The notes under the pieces: generated by a model
Database searches by the model: none
What the model was told of the DNA's origin: nothing
Seen by the model: only the letters and a program-made list of their open reading frames with translations
Assembly (NCBI GenBank): GCA_014529385.2
Contig: CM043944.1
Location: 84,295,384 to 84,355,383, forward strand
Origin: Adiantum capillus-veneris
Lineage: Eukaryota > Streptophyta > Polypodiopsida > Polypodiales > Pteridaceae
Direction: 5' to 3'
DNA length: 60,000 bases
Translations under genes and position numbers: made by a program
Shown: one piece after another, positions 1-10,600 of the stretch
Layout of the letters: each line of letters opens with the position of its first letter
How positions within the stretch are numbered: the first letter of the stretch is position 1

Positions 1-1388
1 TAAACTCCCTTCTCCTTAGCTTTGTTGGAATTGCCCTTAGGAGACTTTTGGATAGTGTCCTTCCTCTTAGGCTCATTGGAACCCTTGTTTTTCGTGGGCT
101 TAGAATTTCTTTTAGCCCCTGTTTGGAAATTGATTTGAGAAGCCACCATAGTATGGTGTATAATCGCCGATATGGTGCGTGCCCTTTGGGAGTTAACATA
201 CTCCGCCATTTTTTCAGTTAAGCCCGCACAAAATTGTTGTTTTTTCTCTCCAAAATCCATGTTTTTGAAGACAGTGGCTTTGAGATGTGAATCCCAAAAC
301 TTGTTTACATATTTATGAATGGATTCGTAGGGAGAGAGCTTCAAGCTTCACCATTCGGTGAGTACTTTGTCTTTGGCATCGGTGGCCAAAAATTGCTTTA
401 TAATGGAAGCTCTTAAAGCTTTCCATATTTGTGGAGCTTCACGGTTGGCCTGTAGGCTAGACCACCATTGCCTGGCGGACTTTTAAAAGTGTATAGCTAC
501 ATGGCGTAGCTTAGAGGACTGTATGAAGCCCTCATCTCCAAATGCCGCATCGAATTGTTGGATAAAGGCCAAAACTTTAACCGTAGCAGCAAAGGTGTCA
601 TCGTAGGTAAGGAAAGAGATGCTCTTCCCTCCCTCTTCGGACTTCTTGAGCTTGGACGACCTCTTCCGCGTGGCATAGGATTTCCTATGGCCTCTTCTTT
701 TTGATGGTTCGAAAGTTGCACCATCGCTTTCTTTAGAGGATGAAGAATTTGAGGAAGATGGAGAAGAGGATGACCTCTTTCTCGCCCTTTTCTTGCCTTG
801 ATCTTCTTTGTCTGCACCATTAATTTCATAAGAGGAAGTGGATGAAGAAGATGGAGAAGAGGGTTTCCTCTTTCTCGCCTTTTTCTTCTCTTGCTTTTTG
901 TCACCCCTCTTTGAATTATGGTGTGGAGAAGTGTGTGATGGTATTCTCCGTTTTGGAGGTGATGGAGAGTGTTTAGCGCGCAGTCTTCAAGGAGCCATCT
1001 CCATCGAGGTGGCAGGAGACTCATTTCTTTCTCGTTCCTTCGGTGGGGGCTCTTGAGTTCTCCTTTGAGAAGGGGATGCGTCATCAAGGAGCAAATTTTT
1101 GAGCCCTTTATATGGATCCTCTTCTTCTTCCCAAATCGGACAGAGGCCTCTTTTGGGAGTCTCACAAGGAGGATTCCTAGGTACTCTCTCGTCATGGTGG
1201 GGAGTTTGGAGAATCCCATGAGCACGAAGCTGCCATTGCATTTCACTTTGGAGGGATGGATTGCCCATGGCTTGTTGAAGCCTAGAAACAAGGTAGTTAA
1301 CAAGCATAGGGGCATCATTAGTAGCCTACTCATTAGCAAAATCAAAGTTATCAACATTAATTTCACTCTCTTTACTATTGTCAGCCAT
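1..1388 (-). pseudogene. Ty3/gypsy gag polyprotein remnant (runs off left edge)
   Basis: Read on the minus strand, a start codon at 1386-1388 opens a frame MADNSKESE that hits a TAG at 1326-1328 and then continues open to about 987. Further down (about 600 to 280, in shifted frames) the typical plant gypsy gag core can be read: a FIQQFDAAFGDEGF block, then ARQWWSSLQANR, IWKALRASIIKQF and YVNKFWDSHL, the capsid-like region that precedes protease and reverse transcriptase. The last ~130 bases give a Lys/Asn/Ser-rich basic tail; no CCHC zinc knuckle is visible before the window edge. The frame is broken by stops and shifts, so this is a decayed copy. The primer-binding site and LTR upstream (1764 and 1777 onward) confirm the 5' end. 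Gag would form the retrotransposon's virus-like particle. Family call is from the conserved Trp/Phe spacing and is an inference. Confidence 0.72.
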
Positions 1389-1763
1389 TCTAACAACTTT
1401 TAGGTGTACTTTGGCACTTTAAGCCCTAGTTGCTACTCCTCTTTACCCCTTTAGAAAAGCACTCAAGCTAGTGTACCCATGGCTCGAATACCATTAATTG
1501 CAAGGAATAGAAGAGAGGGTCGTTCAACTGGCTCCTGTCAAGATTCTAATAGCTCAATAGTGGTTAAGCCGTAGGCAAACCCCGTAGGACTCCACTATTA
1601 AGACCATAGCTCTCGACGATGATCCCCTGTTATCTGCACGAAGGCAGGTGCACTGCAAGGTTGAAAAATCCCTATTCTACTTACTCATTTGCAATTAATA
1701 ATAACAACCATTTATAGCTAGCTTGAGGACCTCCCTTCTTGAGCAAGAAAAGAGAAACCTTGT

Positions 1764-1775
1764 GCTCTAATACCA
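1764..1775 (-). other. Primer-binding site (initiator tRNA-Met type)
   Basis: The minus strand reads TGGTATTAGAGC, one mismatch from TGGTATCAGAGC, the complement of the plant initiator tRNA-Met 3' end. It lies one base from a TG...CA-type LTR border at 1777 and about 375 bases before the gag start, which is the normal order. Confidence 0.75.
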
Positions 1776-1776
1776 A

Positions 1777-3180
1777 TGTAACATTTAATGGCCTAGTAAC
1801 TTGTGTGTAGACGAAAATAGCATGAACATAGTGAGCATTTCATTAGAATAGGTTCCTAATGAGCATAACAAGAGTGCTTGGGTGGAGAGCGCAACAAAAA
1901 ATATAACACCTAGTTAGATAGCATGAACAATACTTCAAAAGAGAGTAAATGTAAGCTATTGACAACAGTTGAGGACCGGATTTACATGGAGCCGGTCCAC
2001 CTCCAAAAGGCTTTGTATTATGGTTTCTCCCATCAAGAGAGACATTTTACAATACAATTCTTTGTGTTCCTTCAATACTAGCTAGTGCAATGAAGATGGA
2101 AGCTTCAAGCACTAAGCAAAACACTTATAAAAAACACAACATCAATTCCCTCACAGTCTCAGACCCAAGACCTCACACACCTTCAAAGATGGTGAGAGCT
2201 AGCGGGGTATGAGAGTAGATTGAGAGGAAGAAGGAGTAGTCTTACGAGAAATATGTACATCTCCTCACATAATCACTCATATTAGCATAGCATAGCTTAG
2301 TAATTAGCATGGTAGAGGAGATGAGCATGCATTGAAGCTTGGCTCTTGGTTGGATTTGCATCACAAAGCCAATAGTTGTTGGTGTAGGCCTTCCTTCTCA
2401 CAAGCTTGGAGTAGGTGATAAGTTTTCCATTAAAGCTTGAGAAGGAGAGAGAGAGTCTTCTTGCTTCACACATGAGCTTGTGTGAGTGTGTATGCAATAA
2501 TGCCCTTGAAAATTCAACCCCCTCTCTCCCTTGGTCGACCCTTCTTGCTATTTGCTCATGCTATCACCCCATTGGACCTCTCTAGGCTTAGCCAATAGGA
2601 TTTAAGGAGCATAAGTGATAGCCTTCCGACATGTGTCCCCCTTTCCCCTTTTGTGAGAGCTTTAAGTAATTAATTAATGCAACTAAACTCTCATTTTGTC
2701 TCCTGGCCAATAGGAATCAGGCAAGCCATTGGGCTGCTGAATGCTCATTGGACCCCTTGGGAGACTGTGCAATAGTCTTCTAGAGAGCTTAATTCTTATT
2801 GGTTCTTTTATTAAGAGTTTTTAAATTAATTAAACTAGATTTACTCTAGCCTAATTCTCATTGGTCCACCTCCATGGCCATCCAATAGGATTTGAGTACA
2901 CCTTGTGGGCATCTGGCCTAGGGAGCTGACATGTGTCCCTCATTCCCTTTGTGTAAAGGAGGCTTGTGAGTGAGTGTGTGTGTGTGTTTCTCTCTCATCC
3001 CCTAGTTGCAAGGCTTGCCCCCTCCTTTGTAGGAGTTGTGAAGACTTTTGGTACACACACAAAGCATCCAATATTCCTAAGCTTTTGACCTTTAGACACA
3101 ACCTTTGAATTTTGGAACCTTAGCATTTTGGAAGTATTAATGGGCTGGACCTTAGGGTCTTTAAATCCCATTGTTGCACA
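1777..3180 (-). repeat. LTR of gypsy element (far edge approximate)
   Basis: The border at 1777 (plus strand TGTAACATTT, so the LTR ends ...AAATGTTACA on its own strand) is set by the adjacent primer-binding site. The other border is not proven because the partner LTR is outside the window; a plausible edge is near 3180 (CATTGTTGCACA on plus). The interval holds no coding capacity. Because an integrase C-terminus lies just beyond it on the same strand, this LTR may be shared by two tandem gypsy copies. Confidence 0.5.
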
Positions 3181-3703
3181 TTGCTCTTTTGCAGATGGCC
3201 CCCCCTCTGGATCCCTATTTTCCCACCTTTGGATCCCTACTGTGGCGGGTCTGCCAGCTTACCCAATATTCTAGCTTTTTCTCCCCTGGCACTTCCCCAT
3301 ATTTAATGATCAGTTTAACATGAGAAAATTATTTAGGAGAATTAGATATTAGTTATTATGACGTTTGAAATCATAGTCATCCTCGACTATGGGGTAGAGA
3401 AGATAAAGCCTATTCATTAGTCCTTTTTCTAGCGGGTAGAGGATCCCTATGTTACCCTACGACATCATTCCAGAATGGATGACTAATCCATTTGGCGCTT
3501 GAGAGCCAAAGCTGCCACAAGCATGTCTGCACATTAGTCCTATCAATCTTCCATAGTAGAGTGACAAGCTCTACTTGGTGTTTGGGAGACGTCGTCTCTG
3601 CAAACTTGATCTAAGCATGCATACTACATTTTTGTGCACAATAAAGAAAAAGAGAGTCTTATAAGACAAAAAATATATTCATTTTAAACATTTTCACATT
3701 TGC
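3181..3703 (-). other. Presumed 3' untranslated region and polypurine tract of the neighbouring gypsy copy
   Basis: Between the putative LTR edge and the integrase C-terminus the minus strand has several purine tracts (for example near 3196-3206 and 3279-3292) that could serve as plus-strand primers. No gene is visible. Assignment rests only on position. Confidence 0.3.
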
Positions 3704-3922
3704 TTACTCTAGGGAAGCATTGTAAGCATTGACAAGGTTTAGGTTATCCTTTGATAGTATGCCTTGCATCCATCTAGCATCTTCAAAAGGATAATTCTTA
3801 AACTTAATAAGATATCGTCGGATAGTCTTACCACCTCTTCCAAAACAAAAACCCAAGGAACTCCCTTCCGTACAAGCTTTGTAAAGACAACCACAAGCAT
3901 GTCCCAGTCCAACCATATGCAA
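3704..3922 (-). pseudogene. Gypsy integrase C-terminal chromodomain-like fragment
   Basis: The 72-codon minus-strand frame contains RRYLIKFKNYPFEDARWMQ, matching the chromodomain signature (hydrophobic-Lys-aromatic-Lys-x-Tyr-Pro ... Trp) that ends the integrase of plant Ty3/gypsy chromoviruses. The same core, RRQFLVKFKNYP, occurs at 51071-51485 in the other gypsy copy of this window, which supports the call. The N-terminal third of the frame is not recognisable and nothing upstream of 3922 matches integrase, so this is a truncated remnant. In intact elements this tail is thought to steer integration through histone marks. It lies beyond the LTR in the orientation expected for the 3' end of a tandem element. 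Confidence 0.6.
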
Positions 3923-5900
3923 AATTTAGCAAATTTGGGTTCCTAAGAGTGTTTGCCAAACTCTGATTTGGATACCTAAATGAAAGCCAACAACAACTAC
4001 AGAGGTGACACACAGCTAATGGTTACACGGGCTCCGATACCCATCAAAGATAGAGCAACCAAATTGGAGAGCTTATTGTTTCATCGCTCTCACAACGGTC
4101 ATACTTTCACAGGAAACCTCAACATCGAATGCCAATAAGCATCGTGCTTATGCCCTCCTCATGCACATCATCAATTTTTCCATGCATTGATAGAGTATGC
4201 TTATAGGGCATTACATGGCCAACATTAGCACAATGTTGGTTCCTATGCACAGGATATACCCTAGGGTGATAAACCGTAATCCAGGAGGACTCCAACTAGG
4301 AAGGGGTGAGGCATTCTCAATGCGGACCTGACAGGCTTACACGTGTAAAAAGGGGCAATGTTTTTCATTATTTTGGGGTTTTTCATGTTTGATTGTGAGA
4401 ATTTTGATAAGCACGAGTATATATGCCCTTAATTAATGTGGTGCAACACGAAACAAAGGACAAACACCAAAGATGAGCCTCTAGGTGTGTGTACATAAGT
4501 ATAAATCGCAGTTTTCATGCTAAAAAAGTGAGAAAACAGAGCAACCCAACCAAAAATACTATAGATGGATGTATATAGTGGTTTATTATGCTATTTTCTA
4601 ATTACTTTGATTTATGGATATTTTTTGGATCAAGTTAGCTATTTTTCTTTTTTTTTTGGTTAATTTTCTAGAGAAAAACAAAGAAAAATAGAAAAAGCAG
4701 GTGAAATGGTGACATAGTGACAAAAGAGAAATATGGGAGTGATCAGCAAGTCAACAAAAGCTTATGGTGAAGACGGGGTGCAATTATGCAAAAGTTGCGA
4801 AAAGCTCGATATCGCCAGTTTTTGGACGAAATAACAAATTTTCCAGAAACAAAGCAAACGGAGTCCAAATGAATAAATTTCTGAGTCTAAAGTGCATTTT
4901 GCGACAAGATAGGAGCACATGTGAAGTTTGGTAATAAGTGGTCCGGGAAACCTCGATATAAGATAATTTGGGCCCACTTATTAGCTCATTTTCACCATTC
5001 ACAAGTGAGAGAGAGCTTGAGAGACCTAGAGTACGCGGAATTTCTACGAATTCGTACAATGGATGCAACACACCGATTGGCACCAGACATGCGAGGTAGA
5101 CTCGTTACCATATGCTCTTCTTGTTCTATACTCACTTTGTCGCAAAAAACTCCAAAAAACTGCAATATGACATCGTGGGAAAGAAACTGAAACGGGTCCG
5201 TAATGCATCAACCAGTAAACCGATAGCTACAAGACTCGATAGGCGGTTAATCCTAACCTAGGAGAGCACCTCTATGACCTTCAATGCGGGTCTAGGTTAA
5301 CCGGAAAAAATCTAACCTCTCCGGGCACTACAAAAGTTGATTGGGAACGGATCGCAGAAACGGCACAAAATTCATGAGGAGTTATGTCTCAAGTATGTCT
5401 ACAAGCCCATGTAACCTCCTCATGAATCTATCATTAAAAGCCAGACCAAAACATCAAGTTAGGCTTTGAACACGCAAAGCGTCATTTGGCCCTCACGGCC
5501 AAGAGATGCGTTCGTTTGCCACCAAACTTCACAGGCATCATTGACAACCAGAACTTATGGTCAAACCTCAAGGGAAATCTTCTCCGACCTCCTCCTCACA
5601 AAAAGACGCAAATTGAGTGACAAACTCACCTATAGAAAATGGACTCCAAACCCAAAAAAAACTCACACATGGCATGTTTGTCAGCATATTGAGTATCCAG
5701 ATTTTTTGTGCACCTCATGAAAAGCCACCTCACCAAGTTCGGATACATTTGGTCAAAATTTGCTCACGATCCATATCATTTTTTAAAACTTTGAGTTTGA
5801 AACACCATCTTTGATCTTGGGCACATGCACTCTCAACTAATTCCACTTTTGAGCACAACAGAGCAATTCACACACCATGGGGAAGCTACTCACCAAGTTT
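3923..5900. other. No gene recognised; LTR-like non-coding sequence
   Basis: Short open frames on both strands have no recognisable domain. The composition and phrases such as the short direct repeats near 4260-4330 and 5240-5300 (both with a CAATGCGG core) look like degenerate LTR or 5'-leader sequence. No termini could be fixed. Confidence 0.3.
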
Positions 5901-5920
5901 GGGCCAAAAAAGTGACAGTA

Positions 5921-6512
5921 GACATCATACGCGTATGATTTTTACTCTTCATAAATTGAATTACTGCTGTGAATTTGGAGTAACTAGCACCTCGATCACA
6001 TCCTCATAATCCTTCTCACCAATTTTCATCCTATTTGAACCTCATTTGACCTATTTTTGCCCAAGTACGGAAAAAAGACACAAAAAACCCTTTCTTGGCC
6101 TCTGACACCCACATTCAATCTCAATTTCAATTCAAAAGCCACAAACACTTTGTATATGCTATAAACATCATACTCAATGAATATGGAGTCATTTGTTGAT
6201 AAAAGACATTATGCGCGTATGATATCTCGTGTGCCAAATTGGTCACCAACAGAGGTTTTTACCAAATCCATGTTTTGACTATGTGCCAATGAGTCCATTT
6301 ACTAAGTGCCAAACCATTTGAATCTCATATCATCCAAATACACTCAATTTCCGGTTTCAAAACCTCTATAGAGCCTATAAGACAACATTTAGCTCAACCC
6401 TTCTTCAAATCCCAAACCAAGCATATATATATGTGATGTACAAGCTATGGGCTATGCACAGGACAAGTTTTACCTCAATCTGAGCACATAGACATCATAT
6501 GCGTATGATGTC
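5921..6512. repeat. Three palindromes at ~285-bp spacing
   Basis: Copies start at 5921, 6205 and 6491. The first contains the perfect 16-bp palindrome ATCATACGCGTATGAT; the third extends the symmetry to 22 bp with one mismatch; the second has the same core with two changes. Each is preceded by GA(C). Spacing is 284 and 286 bp, while the sequence between them is only loosely similar. They sit 170-760 bp before the start of the coding fossil at 6680, a position suited to a leader or promoter. Function unknown. Confidence 0.8.
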
Positions 6513-6679
6513 TCACAGCATGAAATGAGCACCAAATTGCAATTCTATTCTAGTGGAAAGCAAGTGTATGTCCTAATTAGCTTGTGGTTCAACTTTGCAA
6601 TAATTTGGGAAGCTAGAAACTAAGTAAAAGTCAGATTTTGTGAAAGACTAACTTTGAACTTGGAGTGCACACAGGAACA

Positions 6680-9600
6680 ATGGATGCCAAAAAATCTCCA
6701 GCAAAGAAGAAGAGGCATGCCCTTAAGGACATCATAGCTGCAGTATAGCCATTCACCATCCCACCAAAAACCCTAAAGCCCACTAAGGCTTGGATGGATG
6801 ATGCCACACTGGAAGCAGAAGGGATCGGATTATATTAGGGCACTTTTAGAGATCCCCAGGGCAATATTGTTGATGTGCCCATGATCCCTAGAACTTAATG
6901 AATACGCTAGCAAGGAGGACATCCTCAACCAACTGGAAAGAGCTGATCTAAACTTCTTCACGGCTCCTCCAATAGAAGTGGATACTCAAAGAGTATATGA
7001 AAAAGCCAATTCTATTAAGAAAGACAGCAAAGTTGTGATTACAACTCTTGATGGACAGAAGATAGAGGTGGTCATTACCCTTCAAATCATTGCCGATGCT
7101 CTGGGGCTACACAATGACGGTAGCTCAGTCAGAGAAAGAAGAGACGAAGTCAAGGTTTATTCTTAATAGAAGATTAATTAGACTTTTGAGGACTTAGCTG
7201 ATCCAAGAGCAACCAACATTTGCAGGCTGTACAATCAATACTTTCATGTGTGTAGTGAGTGGCCTCAAAAGTACACCACACCGCCACATGCAGTAGCACC
7301 ACCATCGATTGGGCTTTGAAGAGTAGTGTACCCAAAGAAGTGAACTACGCTCAGTATCTGCATGAGCAAGTGGTCAGAATGGGGACTGACAAACCAAAGT
7401 ACATTGGAGGTAAATAAATTCTAACAAAGATTGCATACGAAGCCATTGGTGTACACAGAAGGTGGCCAGAACCACCATCTCAAAATGAATGGTTAAGATT
7501 GAAGGAAGATGTAGAAGAGGAGCTCCCTGCGGCTCGAGCCCAGCCCTTGCAATTACAACTCGACTAAGGTGAAAGCTCGAGACGGTTCCAAAAGACATTG
7601 AACAAGAGCCGCCAAAGAAGAAAGGTAAAGCATAGATGACAATGGCAAAAAAGCCAAAGGAGATCAAAAATCAAAAAGCGGCTCGCATCGAAAGACCGAT
7701 CGAGCAATTCAAGGCTGAGCGAGCACTAAAATGCGACTTTGAAGAATACTGGGTGCCAGATCCAGCCAAGATCGGGGGTAGCTCCTCAAGACCACTTGAG
7801 GACCAATTCAATCAGTATATCCGGGCTTACGAAGAATTTGAACGGATAATTGAACAACAAAGTCTAGAACCCTTCACTACTGAAGAAATACAAAACATCA
7901 AGAAGAAACTAAAAGAACTACCAGAAGTGCAAGAGGATCAACAAGAGGAAGAGGAGAAGACGGAGGAGACTAAAATAGAAGAAAAGACAGAAGTGCCACC
8001 ACTGTCTCCTCCTACCATCACGGAAACTATACAAAGACCCCACCCCTCTACATCCCAACCTGAAAAGGCATCTGAAGTGTGCCATTGACGAAAGAGGAAA
8101 GACAACAAATCTACCAGGATCTTCTTGAAGTGGGCTACACCTCTGTAGAAGCCTCCCAAGCAGCATATGGCACAAAAATCCCATCAGGAACAAGGAAAGA
8201 AGAAGAAACAATGAATGAGAGATTTCAGACCCGAGTTGCCCTTACTAGAATACATGAATTAGATCTCTCGCCACTAGGAGTCCATGAATGGAGGTAATCT
8301 CTATTAGTACCTCAAGGGAGAGCACTTGAAAGGCCATGGCAACCTCTGCTAGTAGGTGTCTTGAGAAGCATGGGCCACTAAATCCCTTTGGTCGAACCTT
8401 TGCAAAAGTCCACAACAAGGAGCATAGTGGTGGAAAATGAAGATGATGTGCGAGCGGCACACCAACTCCTTGAAAGAGTTCGAACCCGAACCCTCACTCT
8501 AGCAGAAGAAAATAGTATGCTCCGCACAAGAGAAGCAAGTTTAACCAAAGAGCATGACACCCTCCAAAGCAAGTTACAAAGATATATGCACCAAGCTGAA
8601 GCTTCTAAGAAGGAACAAGAAAGTCAACGAAAAGCGTGCAAGAAGTCAAGGCAGAGAGAGACAACCTCACTCTATAGATAGCTGAGATCTCTAAAGAGAT
8701 AGAAACTCTGCAAGCACACAAGGAGCAAACTGAAGAAGATCTAGAGTCGGCTCATGACGAGATAATGGAGCTCAAAGATAAATTAGCGCTCCAAGAGCTT
8801 ATCATATAGAGACTTCGAGGAACTCCAAGAGTGGCCAGAGCCAGCACAGGAACGGAAAGCTAGGCTACACAAGCTTTGGAAAATCAAATAGCAGCACTTC
8901 AACGAGAGTTGAGGGTGGAGGAGAGATAGAGAGTGCATATAGCCAAAGGCTCCCTAGGAGCAGAGAAAAGATTGACAATAGGTGCTACAAAAAGAAAACA
9001 AGGAATCGACCAAGCAGAAGCACTGCAAGAGCTTTTCCTGAGCAATGCTGAAGAAGCAACACAAAGAGAGAACAAAGTGCAAAGGCAGTTTGAAAGCCTT
9101 AGGCTAAAAATGGAGCAAATTGGGGGCCGGCTAACAGATCCGGGTTTGAGTGACACTGGAGTCAATGCCCAACAAGAGCCATTCAAACTCCTAGAAGGAG
9201 CTGAAGAGCTGATGTGGCTGGATGTTCCCCCACAACCTCAAGAAGTAGAGCTTGCACTCACAGCTGAAGAAGAGGATATATTAAGATACTTAATAGAAAA
9301 AGCAACTGAAGATAGCTCTTGGGCAGCCATTGAGTGGGAAAAGAGGATGCTCCATTCCATAGGAACCCTGAAAATCGTCAGGGAGGAATGGATGTAACCA
9401 TCCCTACCATACCCACTGCTATTATTCGAAGTGTTAGCAATAAAGAAGAGGATACAGACAGACGAGACGATGCCACTCTTTGACGACGATATCAAAGATG
9501 AATCAGTTTCTAAAAAGATAGCTGACTCACAATCGAGGTGGAGAAAAGGATGGTTAACAAAGTTCCCAGCATACCTTGTATGTCTGGTTGAAGCACCAAA

Positions 9601-9973
9601 GACTATCAGAGATGACGTCTCTTTTTGCCCAGTACCTAGAATAAGAAGATGGTTAGAACATGCCAAGCTAATACAAAAATGTCATACATGGCTAAATTAC
9701 CCTCAACTTCCAGCACCTAAGGCAGGAGAGAGAATAAGTGGCACTTATATGGTGAAAACCCTAACGGATGCCATTAAGCTTTTCACTGGCTCTCTTGACC
9801 TGACATGTGTGATGCTCAAAAAAATCTGCAAGACCTTATTAGCTTGCATCGAAGTGTTCGCACCTTATAAAGCCACAGACTCTAGTATGCTGTCAACGGG
9901 TGACACTATCACCAAGCTCTGTTATGATCTATCCACTCAACCATCACCACAAGTGTTGCACCATTTCTACTAG
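6680..9973 (+). pseudogene. Decayed gag-like, coiled-coil-rich coding region of an LTR element without visible pol
   Basis: Starting at the ATG at 6680 (MDAKKSPAKKKRHALKD, a basic start), coding texture continues for about 3.3 kb across stops and frameshifts. The longest open pieces are 6978-7166, 7636-8088, 8079-8297, 8388-8681, 8933-9397 and 9431-9973. An N-terminal stretch VVITTLDGQKIEVVI...ADALGL resembles the N-terminal domain of plant transposon-associated proteins (inference). The middle has a Glu/Lys-rich acidic run (about 7900-8010) and long heptad-like segments with many Leu, Glu, Gln and Arg (about 8420-9120), predicting a coiled coil. The last piece (9431-9973) is Cys/Leu-rich and unrecognised. 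A polypurine tract and LTR start follow 215 bases later, so I read it as the internal region of a non-autonomous LTR retrotransposon. No protease, reverse transcriptase or integrase motif was found. A decayed host gene is the alternative. Confidence 0.55.
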
Positions 9974-10187
9974 CGAGTGATGTTTTTGCCAAGCTATCAC
10001 ATGCAAGCTTTCTACACTAGGTTTTTTCAACCTATGATAGCAAAGTTTTTGGCCCAACAATCAACATCGGCAATATTAGGTATGAATTATACTTAAAGAT
10101 GATTACGCCACCCGATTTTCACTAGAGATGAATCAACCAGAAGGCTTGCGAGAAGAAGAATTGTCATGTCAGGGATGACATGAACGC

Positions 10188-10198
10188 GGAGGGGGGAG
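10188..10198 (+). other. Polypurine tract
   Basis: GGAGGGGGGAG lies immediately before TGTTGATGG, the usual arrangement of plus-strand primer and 3' LTR start. Confidence 0.7.
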
Positions 10199-10425
10199 TG
10201 TTGATGGCTGAACATGGAAGAAGCCTTTCCCAACTTTTCATTTTTTGTATCACTTATTTTTTAGAAGCAACATACATTTTGTAATGGGTTAAGCGGCCAA
10301 TATTCTTTGTGAGAAGGAGCCTCTAAGGAGGAATTGTATATAAGCCAATTTTGTAACCCTAAAGGAGACTTTTGAGTTAATCTAATCTTACGTTTACAGT
10401 GCGCTGTGTGTGTGTGTTGTGTGTG

Positions 10426-10499
<74 letters not shown>

Positions 10500-10600
10500 C
10501 TTCTTCTCTTCCCTATGCACTCTATGGAGATTCCATTGCGAAAGCAACACCACCAATGTATTAGCAACAACGGGGGCTTCAATTCAATGACAAGCTTGCA
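10199..10600 (+). repeat. LTR (right edge tentative)
   Basis: Starts TGTTGATGGC directly after the polypurine tract. It contains a TATA-like GTATATAAG near 10337 and a (GT)n(GA)n block. The right edge is suggested by a primer-binding-like TGGTATCATCGC at 10606-10617, a few bases after a CA at 10600. If both the polypurine tract and that site are real, this LTR is shared by two tandem copies. No second copy of the LTR was found in the window. Confidence 0.5.
10405..10498 (+). repeat. (GT)n-(GA)n compound microsatellite
   Basis: GT repeats with two small interruptions run into about 18 GA units. It lies downstream of the LTR TATA-like box, where transcribed LTR sequence would be. Confidence 0.97.

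Noticed and set aside
838-1403. Overlapping plus-strand open frames opposite the gag remnant
   Set aside because: They are Glu/Phe-rich antisense shadows of the charged gag region on the minus strand and lack domain features.
4031-4045. Primer-binding-like GGGTATCGGAGCC on the minus strand
   Set aside because: Two mismatches, no adjacent LTR terminus and no gag downstream.
5921-6512. CRISPR-like spaced repeats
   Set aside because: Only three copies, ~265-bp spacers, eukaryotic context and no cas genes.
7374-8211. Minus-strand open frames opposite the gag-like fossil, some Leu/Phe-rich like membrane proteins
   Set aside because: The hydrophobicity is the complement of Glu/Lys codons on the plus strand; plus-strand texture is clearly the coding one.
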